This document shows, one piece after another, positions 1 to 6,189 of a stretch of 7,272 nt of DNA. The first letter of the stretch is position 1; each line of letters opens with the position of its first letter. Made by a program: the position numbers and the translations under genes. Origin of the DNA: an uncultured Eubacteriales bacterium (GTDB taxonomy: Bacteria; Bacillota; Clostridia; Peptostreptococcales; Anaerovoracaceae); NCBI GenBank assembly GCA_902803185.1, contig CADCOV010000225.1, forward strand, positions 1 through 7,272. The letters are read 5' to 3'. The notes beneath the pieces are model-generated. The model saw nothing but the letters and a program-made list of their open reading frames with translations. It did no database searches and was not told the origin of the DNA.

Positions 1-55
1 AATGTGGTTTGGTCACTTACATTCTACCAAAGAGGTTCCTTATGGACTTTTCATC

Positions 56-592
56 TTACATGTTCAACTTGATTCTACAATCGGCCAGCCAAAATGATAA
101 TAATACCAGTAAGAATCCAATGATCAGGATCACAGTTCTAATTTTCTGTTCAAGTCTGGTATCCGCCCAGCATGATAAAACAGAGAGAATCAAAACCCCA
201 AGTGATAAGAAGCCCACAGGTCTGACTGCGAAGTCATATACTGCCAGTTCAAAGTTTCCTTTATAGAACACATTGATGTGTTCAACAAGATCAGGTCGCA
301 GCGTATGCTCCAGAATAAAAAACGCAATTAAGACGGCAAAGCTAATACATGCCGTAATGATGTATTTCTTTTGATATCTTTCATACGGCTGCTTCTTCCC
401 ATATATTAATTCGTTGATTTCAATGCCAAAGACACCAGCCAGAGAAGATAAAGCCTGTATATCCGGCTGGCTTTTCCCATTTTCCCAGTTGCTGACTGTC
501 TGTCTTGTGACAAACAGTCTCTCAGCCAGTTCTTCCTGCGTCATCCCTGCAGAGATCCTGCTTCTTTTCATATTCTTTGCCACTTCATTCAT
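56..592 (-). CDS. XRE-family HTH transcriptional regulator with three C-terminal membrane segments
   Basis: The 178-aa product has an N-terminal Cro/C1-type helix-turn-helix at about residues 6-62. The core 'GMTQEELAERLFVTRQTVSN' is followed by WENGKSQPD, the classic recognition-helix pattern. After a short basic linker come three hydrophobic stretches at about residues 77-96, 123-142 and 151-170, so the protein is probably tethered to the inner face of the membrane with its DNA-binding head in the cytoplasm. Such HTH-plus-membrane proteins are common in Bacillota and often sense envelope or peptide stress; that role is inferred here. The ATG at 590-592 is chosen because AGGAG lies 9 nt upstream. 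The gene is more AT-rich than the central operon and faces the left window edge with no partner visible. A tandem heptamer at 622-638 lies just upstream and could be its operator. Confidence 0.9.
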   Translation of the reverse strand: MNEVAKNMKRSRISAGMTQEELAERLFVTRQTVSNWENGKSQPDIQALSSLAGVFGIEINELIYGKKQPYERYQKKYIITACISFAVLIAFFILEHTLRPDLVEHINVFYKGNFELAVYDFAVRPVGFLSLGVLILSVLSCWADTRLEQKIRTVILIIGFLLVLLSFWLADCRIKLNM

Positions 593-621
593 ATGCCGAC
601 ACTCCTAGCTAAACTCTTATA

Positions 622-638
622 TGATACATCCTGATACA
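622..638 (-). promoter_or_regulatory. Tandem TGATACA heptamer upstream of the XRE gene, overlapping its likely promoter
   Basis: TGATACA occurs at 622-628 and again at 632-638, a 10-bp period or one helical turn. On the gene's strand this reads TGTATCA-GGA-TGTATCA, running into a -10-like TATAAG at about 618-623. No good -35 is visible at 17 nt. Same-face direct repeats over a promoter are a plausible autoregulatory operator. The repeat is seen directly; its function is inferred. Confidence 0.4.
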
Positions 639-650
639 CTTTTGTTATAT

Positions 651-767
651 CTATAAAATGACAGCGCCAAGGATAAAAGTCACGCAAAGAATCTTTGCTT
701 TGCTCTTTTCCTTGATAAAGACGGTTTTGATTTCATCATATTCTCCGCTTATAAATGCAGCGGCATT
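651..767 (-). pseudogene. Possible 3' remnant of an AT-rich membrane-protein gene
   Basis: On the minus strand this reads as 38 protein-like residues: a lysine/glutamate-rich amphipathic part containing EYDEIKTVFIKEKSKAK, then a short hydrophobic end (ILCVTFILGAVIL) and a stop at 651-653. Codon use is AT-rich, like the neighbouring XRE gene. Upstream the frame runs directly into a run of G (C-tract at 768-780) and then a palindromic element, where the translation stops looking like a protein. No start codon with a ribosome binding site is convincing. The best reading is the tail of a small gene cut by an inserted repeat. A chance ORF remains possible. Confidence 0.3.
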
Positions 768-784
768 CCCCCCTCCCCCCTCGT

Positions 785-852
785 TTGTCGCAAAACCGCA
801 AAAGGCTGCCATTTGTTGTAACAAATGAGGCATTTCTTTCATTCTGCGACAA
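785..852. repeat. 68-bp element with concentric inverted repeats
   Basis: TTGTCGCA at 785-792 is matched by its perfect complement TGCGACAA at 845-852. CATTTGTT at 810-817 is matched by AACAAATG at 820-827. Both pairs share the same centre (818.5), and further scattered positions between the arms also pair. The layout resembles a miniature inverted-repeat or REP-type element. It lies between the C-tract and the GC-rich repeats in gene-free DNA. No transposase or clear target-site duplication is visible. Confidence 0.5.
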
Positions 853-871
853 GCCCCATAGACATCGAAAT

Positions 872-991
872 CCATTTCCGCAGGGCGTAAAGAAAAAAGC
901 GGCTCACGCCCCGGGGCGCAGACCTATGAGAAGGCAACGCCCTGCGCCGAGAGGCTCTGGAAAGCCATTTCCGCGGGGCGTAAAGGAAAAA
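872..991. repeat. Pair of 26-27 bp direct repeats enclosing a strong GC-rich hairpin
   Basis: The unit ATTTCCGCRGGGCGTAAAG, followed by A/G-rich bases, occurs at 872-897 and 965-991, 93 bp apart. Between the copies, CGCAGGGCGT (879-888) pairs perfectly with ACGCCCTGCG (937-946), and that loop contains the 12-bp palindrome CGCCCCGGGGCG (907-918). The stretch has no convincing coding frame. It is probably an intergenic repeat family or a structured RNA segment downstream of the operon terminator. Confidence 0.5.
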
Positions 992-1018
992 CCAGCCACG
1001 CGTCAAACGCGTGGTTTT
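987..1018. terminator. Hairpin flanked by A- and T-tracts, possible bidirectional terminator
   Basis: CCACGCGT (996-1003) and ACGCGTGG (1007-1014) form a perfect 8-bp stem with a 3-nt loop. It is followed by TTTT on the plus strand and, a few bases past the stem, by GGTTTTT on the minus strand. It sits just beyond the main operon terminator on the minus strand, so it could act as a backup stop for the operon. It may instead be part of the adjoining repeat. Confidence 0.4.
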
Positions 1019-1027
1019 CGCTTATAC

Positions 1028-1055
1028 AAAAAAGGACGGGCATTGCGCCCGTCCT
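1028..1055 (-). terminator. Rho-independent terminator of the SDR/Cys-rich/GcvT operon
   Basis: Read on the minus strand, AGGACGGGC (1055-1047), a 5-nt loop and GCCCGTCCT (1041-1033) form a perfect 9-bp GC-rich stem that continues into a T-run ending at 1028. It lies 26 nt after the stop codon of the GcvT-like gene, where an operon terminator would be expected. Confidence 0.88.
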
Positions 1056-1081
1056 CTTCATTTTCCTGATATCCGGCTTTC

Positions 1082-2107
1082 TTACAGCCAGTTCTTCTCC
1101 ACGATCCTGCACTTGGTGCCGCAGATCTCGATCACGTCGCCGAGCTTCAGGGCGCCCTTCTTCGCCAGGATGTAGCCGTTGTTCACGTTCTTCACGTAGG
1201 AATAGACCAGCTTGGAGACTCTGCCGACCTCCTCCTCTTCCCCGTCGATGAAGACCGGGGCGCCCGGGCCGCCGTACTGCTTGGCCGGGATGAAGAAGTC
1301 CTCGTTCTCGTCGCATACCTCGAAGCCCACCATCTCTCTGGCCGGGCCGTTCTCTTTGATCTTGAGGAGGGCGTCCTTGCCGATGAAGTCCTTCTCCCAC
1401 TCGATCTTGTCCGCCAGGCCGACCTCGAACGGGTTGGTGTGGGCCAGGTCTCTCATGTAGTAGAAACCGGCCTCCGTCGGCAGCGTCCAGGCGAAGACCT
1501 GGAACTCGGTGATCTCCTTGCCGCCGGCCGCTTTGACTGCCGCGTCGATGGCATCCTGGACCGCGTCCGCGTCGTCCGCCGCACAGTAGACCTCAAAGCC
1601 CCACTTCTCGCCGGTGAAGCCGCCCCGGTTGATCAAAACGTCGCAGCCGCCGATCCGGTTCGGGCCGTGCTCGAAGAATCTGAGCTCCACAGGCTCCTCG
1701 GCGATCCCGTCGAGGACCGCCTTGGAGTTCGGGCCCTGGACGGAGAACATGTGCCAGTCCTCGGTGATCTCGTAGCACTCCACGTCATAGCCCTCGGACT
1801 TGAAGTAGAACCAGTCGTCCATCTTGGTGCCGTAGAGGGTGGAGACCCAGTAGCGCTCCTCCTCCATCCGCATGACGACCACGTCGTCGATGATCTCCCC
1901 TGCCTCGTTCAGCATCGTGGTGTAGCGGTCTCTGCCGACGGCCAGTTTCGTGATGTTGTTCGGGAAGATGACGTCCAGGAACTTCTGGGCGTCCGGGCCC
2001 TGGACTTCCATGAGCTGGTGTGTGAACAGATAATATCCGACGTTCTCGCGGACCGCCATGTGCTCGGCGCGCTTCCACTCGTCCTGATTGAAGATATTCT
2101 TATACAT
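1082..2107 (-). CDS. GcvT-fold (aminomethyltransferase-like) folate-dependent methyltransferase or demethylase
   Basis: The 341-aa product shows the glycine-cleavage T-protein fold throughout. The N-terminal part has the substrate/folate segment MLNEAGEIIDDVVVMR (residues 65-80), whose acidic pair corresponds to the folate-contacting region of T-proteins. GFTGEKWGFEVY (163-174) matches the family's GYTGE..FE signature. Residues 209-247 carry LPTEAGF, NPFEVGL and DFIGKDAL, the usual end of the catalytic module, and a small C-terminal barrel follows. Length is slightly below a typical T-protein. No H, P or L protein gene is nearby, so a role as a tetrahydrofolate-dependent demethylase (as in the DmdA/LigM branch of the fold) is more likely than glycine cleavage; the substrate is unknown. 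The ATG at 2105-2107 follows AAGGAGG and begins 11 nt after the previous gene. It is last in the operon. Confidence 0.87.
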   Translation of the reverse strand: MYKNIFNQDEWKRAEHMAVRENVGYYLFTHQLMEVQGPDAQKFLDVIFPNNITKLAVGRDRYTTMLNEAGEIIDDVVVMRMEEERYWVSTLYGTKMDDWFYFKSEGYDVECYEITEDWHMFSVQGPNSKAVLDGIAEEPVELRFFEHGPNRIGGCDVLINRGGFTGEKWGFEVYCAADDADAVQDAIDAAVKAAGGKEITEFQVFAWTLPTEAGFYYMRDLAHTNPFEVGLADKIEWEKDFIGKDALLKIKENGPAREMVGFEVCDENEDFFIPAKQYGGPGAPVFIDGEEEEVGRVSKLVYSYVKNVNNGYILAKKGALKLGDVIEICGTKCRIVEKNWL

Positions 2108-2118
2108 CCTGCGCCTCC

Positions 2119-3348
2119 TTACATGAACTTGTCGATCTTCTTCGCGATCTTGATCCGCATCTTGCCGGCCAGGGAATCTTCTTCCCAAACGGACCACTGG
2201 GCGTTGACCAGGGTCTTGACCATGCCCTGCCACATGTAGAGGTGGGCTTCGACCAGCTTCTGGCAGCCGGTGATGGCAAGGTCTCCGCGGTTGATGACGT
2301 AGATGACCTCTTCCTCGTTGAAGGCCTCGACCTCGTAGCCGCAGACCAGGGACTGGAGCAGCATCTCGATGACGCCGCCCAGGAGACGGCCGTCCTCACC
2401 GATGGTGTTCGGGACGCCCAGCCAGTCTCTGCAGGCCTTGATGGCGTAGCGCTCGCCGAAGAGGGCTTTGCCGGAAGCCTCGAGAACGCACTTGAGGATC
2501 CACTCCGCCTGCTCGGCCGTGGTGTAGCCCAGCTTGACCGCGTTCTCGATCGCCGGGATCAGGTACAGGGAAGCGGCGGTGCTCAGGTTCACCATCTGGT
2601 TGGAGGAGTCGGTCTCGTTGTTGGTGCCGTTGACGAACTTATAGTCGCACTCCTCGCGGAACATCATCGGTTCGCTGACGCAGTCCTCTTCCTTCGTGAA
2701 TTTCTTGTAGTCGTCGGAGACCGCCGGTCCGAAGCTCTCCCACTTCTCATGCTCCGGCGCCGGGTACTTCTCCCGGTTCTCGGCGATGATGCGGCAGTGG
2801 CGGTCGCCGCAGCCCTTCGCTTCGACCATCATGTAGTCCAGCTTCTTGCCCTTGCGGTGGCGGCTCTCGGTGGCGTCGGCCTGTCCCTGGAGGGACATGG
2901 TGGTGGCGCGGCAAAGCTCGGAGCAGCAGATGTCCCAGTCACAGACGTCCAGCTCCTTCTCGGCCCTGTAGGTGCCGAAGTCGTTGCAGCGGCCGCACAT
3001 CAGCAGGGCGTCGTCGCCCTTGTCGCCGATCAAAGCCCCCGGATAGGAGCCGCACATGAACGGGTGGATGCCGAAACCGTCGTCGTTCGGGTAATACATA
3101 CCGGTGGCGAGCAGCCTGTCATAGGCCTCGTTGCACATCTCCCTGGCACGGGTAGCGTAATCCGGGATGATGATCCTGTAGGCCTGCGCCACGGCGGCGG
3201 AGAGCACCGCTTCGAACCGGGACGCATAATGGAGGGCGTCCTGGTAGCTCATCAGTTTGTTCCACGGGGACTGGACGGCGTTGAACTGCTTGAAGCCCGC
3301 GCCGTCGCCGGAGTTGGATGGAATCCTGCCGTTGATCTTTTTGCTCAT
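2119..3348 (-). CDS. Cysteine-rich protein of unknown function, middle gene of the operon
   Basis: I do not recognise this 409-aa protein with confidence. It is soluble, with no signal peptide or membrane segment. It has 16 cysteines, eight of them between residues 118 and 185: a CxxC at 118/121, then C136, C141, C142, C146, C180 and C185, around DVCDWDICCSELCR and KGCGDRHCRII. The 'GDxxCR' end of this block recalls the small-molecule-binding pattern of V4R and L-2-amino-thiazoline-4-carboxylate hydrolase-like domains, but that is a weak resemblance from memory. The C-terminal half (about 250-409) looks all-helical with conserved-looking W and C residues. The ATG at 3346-3348 follows AGGAGG, only 10 nt after the SDR stop, so it is probably co-translated. 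It could be a ligand- or metal-binding enzyme subunit working with the SDR and GcvT-like partners. Confidence 0.8.
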   Translation of the reverse strand: MSKKINGRIPSNSGDGAGFKQFNAVQSPWNKLMSYQDALHYASRFEAVLSAAVAQAYRIIIPDYATRAREMCNEAYDRLLATGMYYPNDDGFGIHPFMCGSYPGALIGDKGDDALLMCGRCNDFGTYRAEKELDVCDWDICCSELCRATTMSLQGQADATESRHRKGKKLDYMMVEAKGCGDRHCRIIAENREKYPAPEHEKWESFGPAVSDDYKKFTKEEDCVSEPMMFREECDYKFVNGTNNETDSSNQMVNLSTAASLYLIPAIENAVKLGYTTAEQAEWILKCVLEASGKALFGERYAIKACRDWLGVPNTIGEDGRLLGGVIEMLLQSLVCGYEVEAFNEEEVIYVINRGDLAITGCQKLVEAHLYMWQGMVKTLVNAQWSVWEEDSLAGKMRIKIAKKIDKFM

Positions 3349-3358
3349 GTTCTTCCTC

Positions 3359-4264
3359 CTAGTTCTCTTCCGGGTACGCGTCGATCGCAGCCTGGTATCT
3401 GACGATATTGTGGGAAGCGCCGCCATCGACGAAGATCGTCTCGCCGGTGATGCCGTCCGCCATCGGGGTGCAGAAGCCGTAGGCCATGATGCCCACCTGG
3501 TCCACCGGCAGCTGGCCGTCCACCTGCCAGACCATGAGCTCGTCGTAGAACTCGTCCTGCTGCTCCTCGGTGAGGCCGTCGCTGGCCATGTTGCCCGCGG
3601 CGCCCGGAGTCACCATGCCGCCCGGGGCGATGCTGTTGATCATGATGCCGTAGCGCTTGAGCTCCTTGGCCGCCTCGGTGACGAGGCCCATGACCGCCGC
3701 CTTGCTGGAGGCGTAGTGCGGATAGCCGCCGAAGACCGGATACGGCATGACCGGGCTGTTGGAGCTGATCAAAACGATCTTGCCCTCGATGCCGTGATCC
3801 TTCATGTAGCCGCTGACGTGCTTGACGCCGTAGAAGGCGCCGTAGACGTTGGTCTCAAAGATCAGCTGCAGATCCTCCTTCGGCAGGTCGTAGACCTTGG
3901 CGTAGTTCCAGATCGCAGCGCTGTTGACGAAGATGTCCAGGGAGCCGAAGGTCTCCGCGGTGAAGTCCACCAGCGCTTTGACCTGCTCTTCATCCCTGAC
4001 GTCGGTGAATTTGAAGACGACGGAGTCCTTGAACCCCTGCTCCTCGAAGAGCGGCATCGCAGCCTCCTCCTCGATGGTGGAATTGGAGGCGATGACCACC
4101 TTGGCGCCGCCCTGGAGCAGGCGCAGGGTGATATCGAATCCCAAACCGGAGGAGCCGCCGGTCACGAGGGCCACCTTGCCCTTCACGGAGAACATCTCTT
4201 CGAACGGACGCGCCGTCTTGATGTAGCCCTCCAGCATCGCTTTATCGTTGACAGTGAAAGCCAT
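3359..4264 (-). CDS. Short-chain dehydrogenase/reductase (classical SDR), first gene of the operon
   Basis: The 301-aa product is a classical NAD(P)-dependent SDR acting in the cytosol, oxidising or reducing an alcohol/ketone. Visible motifs are the cofactor loop TGGSSGLG (35-42), the adenine-contacting TDV around D88, NSAA (114-117) in place of the usual NAG, active-site serines at 167-170, and the catalytic pair in YASSK (Tyr184, Lys188). PGGMVTPG (214-221) and VDGG (279-282) complete the family pattern. A roughly 25-residue N-terminal extension and the spacing from serine to Tyr184 are a little longer than usual. Overall it resembles gluconate 5-dehydrogenase/KduD-type SDRs, but the substrate cannot be assigned. 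The start at 4262-4264 is preceded by AAAGGAGATG. An in-frame ATG 14 codons upstream lacks a ribosome binding site. It is the promoter-proximal gene, divergent from the PucR-type regulator. Confidence 0.92.
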   Translation of the reverse strand: MAFTVNDKAMLEGYIKTARPFEEMFSVKGKVALVTGGSSGLGFDITLRLLQGGAKVVIASNSTIEEEAAMPLFEEQGFKDSVVFKFTDVRDEEQVKALVDFTAETFGSLDIFVNSAAIWNYAKVYDLPKEDLQLIFETNVYGAFYGVKHVSGYMKDHGIEGKIVLISSNSPVMPYPVFGGYPHYASSKAAVMGLVTEAAKELKRYGIMINSIAPGGMVTPGAAGNMASDGLTEEQQDEFYDELMVWQVDGQLPVDQVGIMAYGFCTPMADGITGETIFVDGGASHNIVRYQAAIDAYPEEN

Positions 4265-4344
4265 ATTCGCATCTCCTTTTTCTTCTGCCGTTGTTTCGTT
4301 TTTCATGAACGGATGTCGTGCCCTCGGGAAAGAACACATCTACA

Positions 4345-4373
4345 GTTATATTAGCGGACCGCTCCGGGAAGAA
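4345..4373 (-). promoter_or_regulatory. Candidate promoter of the SDR operon with a palindrome in its spacer
   Basis: On the minus strand, TATAAC (4350-4345) lies 17 bp from TTCTTC (4373-4368), a poor -35 that suggests dependence on an activator. The spacer contains the perfect odd-centred palindrome AGCGGACCGCT (4353-4363), placed where a bound protein would block or remodel RNA polymerase. Leader length to the SDR start would be about 75 nt. The dyad is seen directly; promoter assignment is inferred. Confidence 0.4.
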
Positions 4374-4400
4374 AAATGCGCATAAAATAGGACATTTTTC
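4371..4400. promoter_or_regulatory. Inverted repeat GAAAAATG-N14-CATTTTTC, candidate operator of the divergent region
   Basis: GAAAAATG (4371-4378) and CATTTTTC (4393-4400) are exact complements, 22 bp centre to centre, about two helical turns. The site lies next to the putative -35 of the SDR operon and roughly 35-65 bp upstream of the -10 of the PucR-type gene, so one bound dimer could act on both. This suits a dedicated regulator encoded next door, but binding is inferred only. Confidence 0.42.
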
Positions 4401-4431
4401 CATCTCACCCCTACAAAATGACGGGCGTCGG

Positions 4432-4454
4432 TGGTATGATGACAGCAAAGGAGG
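4432..4454 (+). promoter_or_regulatory. Extended -10 promoter and ribosome binding site of the PucR-type gene
   Basis: TGGTATGAT at 4432-4440 is an extended -10 element (TGN plus TATGAT) with no good -35. The AGGAGG core of the ribosome binding site follows at about 4449-4454, 8-9 nt before the ATG. The predicted leader is very short, about 16 nt. Confidence 0.5.
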
Positions 4455-4462
4455 GATCCTGT

Positions 4463-5974
4463 ATGAAACTGAACGCCGAGATCGTATACCGCGAACTGTC
4501 GAAACGCTACCGCGCCGAGTTTTTCCCGAACGGCGATGACGCCCTGACCCTGTCCGGGCCTGAGTTCTACATGGACGACGAGCAGAACTTCCCGGAGGGC
4601 CGCCTGTACCTGGCCACCGTGGAACACCTGCCCCCGCGTCCCCGGATCCAGCGGGACGTCTGCCTGGTCTGCATCGGGGACGGCTTCAACCTGGGCTACT
4701 ACAAGGAACGGCTGAGCCTGATCCTGATCCGCAGCAAAGCGGACTTCTTCAAGGTCTTCCGCGCCCTGCAGGAGATCTTCGCGAAATATGACGCCTGGGA
4801 GAGCGCCCTCTACGAGGACCTGATCCGGGGCACGGACATCGGCGCCATGATCCGGGACTCTGAGGAGGTCTTCCCTTCCCCGCTCTACGTCATGGACCGT
4901 TCCTTCCGCCTCATCGCGGTCAGCCGGAACGCGGACACCGCAGGCGTGCTCCGGGCGGACAGCGATACTCTGGATCCGGGCTCCTTCTCCAAATACCTGG
5001 AGGCGGAGAAGATGATGACGGAGCGCAGGAACGCCTTTGTCGTAGACACCTATGACCGCCCGGTCCTGTGCGTCAACCTCTTCGGCCGCTCCGGCGAATA
5101 CGCGGGCTGCCTGTGGCTGGACATCGGCAGGAACGGGCCGGAGCCGGGCACTGCCAGACTGGCCGAATACCTCGCCGGCATGATCGAGACGGCCATCGAA
5201 CGGAACCCGCAGTTCCAGACCGATCTGCAGGCTTCCGCCAAAGGCCTGATGCAGACCTTGATCGAGGAACAGCCCCTCAGCAAATCCCAGCGGGTCCTGC
5301 TGAAGTCCATCAACAACGCCCAGCCCTACGTCTGCATCTACTTCAGAAGCGCCGAACGGCACCAGAAGATGCCGATGAACTACATCTCCAGCGTGTTCGA
5401 GGAGACCTACCGGGACAGCGCCGCCTTCCTCTACGACGACGGCATCGCAGCCCTGCTGAACGTCTCCGCCCTCTCCGGCGAAGAGACCGCCAAAACGCTG
5501 GGCAGCTTCTGCACCCAGATGCGGCTGGCGGCCGGCGTCTCGGAGCCCTTCACCGACCTTTTCAACATCCGGACCCAGTTCCTGCAGGCCCAGTCCGCCC
5601 TGGAGGACGGCAAACTGTTCCGGGAGGACGGCTCCCTGTTCTTCTTCCGGGACTACGCCCTGGTGGAGATGATCATCAATTCCCTGGGCGGCCTGCCGGC
5701 AGAGGCCTACTTCCCCGAGGGGCTCAGGGCTTTGATCGACCACGACAAAGACGCCCAGGTCTCCTATCTGGAGACCCTGAAGGTCCTTCTGGAGGAGAAC
5801 CTCTCCTACACCGCGGCGGCCAAGCGCCTCTACATCCACCGCTCCACCCTGATCGACCGGGCCGCCCGCATCGAGCGGGAGATGGGCCTGGACCTCACAG
5901 ATCCGGATCAAAGGCTCCTCCTTTCCATGCTCCTCAAAGCCATGGACCTGGAGGACGTGATGCGGCAAAGATAG
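4463..5974 (+). CDS. PucR/CdaR-type transcriptional regulator
   Basis: The 503-aa product ends with the HTH_30-type DNA-binding domain of the PucR/CdaR group (about residues 434-495). The helix-turn-helix core is NLSYTAAAKRLYIHRSTLID (446-465), followed by the family's typical REMGLDLTDPDQRLLL segment. The preceding region has a probable ligand-sensing part (about 135-250, with SPLYVMDRSFRLIAVS at its start) and a GGDEF-like linker region (about 285-385), the usual PucR order. Members generally activate adjacent catabolic genes in response to a substrate or metabolite. Its divergent position makes the SDR/Cys-rich/GcvT operon the likely target (inference). The start at 4463 is preferred over an in-frame ATG 15 codons upstream because the ribosome binding site and the -10 lie between them. 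A strong terminator follows 10 nt after the stop. A 540-codon antisense ORF across this gene is a codon-bias shadow. Confidence 0.9.
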   Translation: MKLNAEIVYRELSKRYRAEFFPNGDDALTLSGPEFYMDDEQNFPEGRLYLATVEHLPPRPRIQRDVCLVCIGDGFNLGYYKERLSLILIRSKADFFKVFRALQEIFAKYDAWESALYEDLIRGTDIGAMIRDSEEVFPSPLYVMDRSFRLIAVSRNADTAGVLRADSDTLDPGSFSKYLEAEKMMTERRNAFVVDTYDRPVLCVNLFGRSGEYAGCLWLDIGRNGPEPGTARLAEYLAGMIETAIERNPQFQTDLQASAKGLMQTLIEEQPLSKSQRVLLKSINNAQPYVCIYFRSAERHQKMPMNYISSVFEETYRDSAAFLYDDGIAALLNVSALSGEETAKTLGSFCTQMRLAAGVSEPFTDLFNIRTQFLQAQSALEDGKLFREDGSLFFFRDYALVEMIINSLGGLPAEAYFPEGLRALIDHDKDAQVSYLETLKVLLEENLSYTAAAKRLYIHRSTLIDRAARIEREMGLDLTDPDQRLLLSMLLKAMDLEDVMRQR

Positions 5975-5984
5975 TGACCCTTTC

Positions 5985-6009
5985 GCCCGGCCCCTGCGGC
6001 CGGGCTTTT
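5985..6009 (+). terminator. Rho-independent terminator of the PucR-type gene
   Basis: GCCCGGCC (5985-5992), loop CCTGC and GGCCGGGC (5998-6005) form a perfect 8-bp stem followed by TTTTCTGTT. It begins 10 nt after the stop codon at 5972-5974. Confidence 0.88.
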
Positions 6010-6030
6010 CTGTTGGCAGCCGGCGATGCT

Positions 6031-6185
6031 GTAAAAAATGGAGGCCAAGTCACCTCGTCCCGTCGGGACAGCAGGAGTTGGAGATGATTTTTTCATCATT
6101 TCTTCTCTGCAAAGTGATTTCCTGTGAAAAATGATCGCCAAGTCACCTCGTCCCGTCGGGACGGCAGGAGTTGAAGATGATTTTT
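6031..6185. repeat. Two copies of a REP-like palindromic intergenic repeat
   Basis: A unit of about 62 bp occurs at 6031-6093 and 6124-6185, 93 bp apart. The core GCCAAGTCACCTCGTCCCGT is identical in both, and GGGAC just after it forms the small hairpin GTCCC-GTC-GGGAC. The copies differ at a handful of positions. On the minus strand both translate to 'TPAVPTGRGDLA', a peptide I remember as a frequent spurious annotation in Clostridia, which marks this as a dispersed non-coding repeat family. The segment between the copies is AT-rich. No transposase is present. Confidence 0.75.
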
Positions 6186-6189
6186 CAAC

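Noticed and set aside
9..266. 85-codon plus frame at the left edge
   Set aside because: Antisense to the membrane part of the XRE gene and without a ribosome binding site.
872..991. CRISPR array
   Set aside because: There are only two repeat copies, with inner hairpins spanning the 'spacer' and no cas genes; the same holds for 6031-6185.
1082..2107. Glycine cleavage T-protein (gcvT) as the firm name
   Set aside because: The fold is clear, but the setting lacks H and P protein genes and pairs it with an SDR and an unknown protein, so a specific gcvT label is not supported.
1439..4354. Long plus-strand open frames opposite the three-gene operon (1439-2239, 2242-3402, 3257-4354)
   Set aside because: All are V/L/A/D/H-rich mirror frames of genes with clear motifs and ribosome binding sites; none has its own start signal.
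4265..4462. Riboswitch or attenuator in the divergent region
   Set aside because: The dyads lack a terminator T-run or a recognisable aptamer, and the plus-strand leader is too short; operator sites explain them better.
4346..5968. 540-codon open frame antisense to the PucR-type gene
   Set aside because: It has low-complexity G/V/L/Q/D/R-rich composition with no domain, and arises from the G/C-ending codons of the real gene on the other strand.
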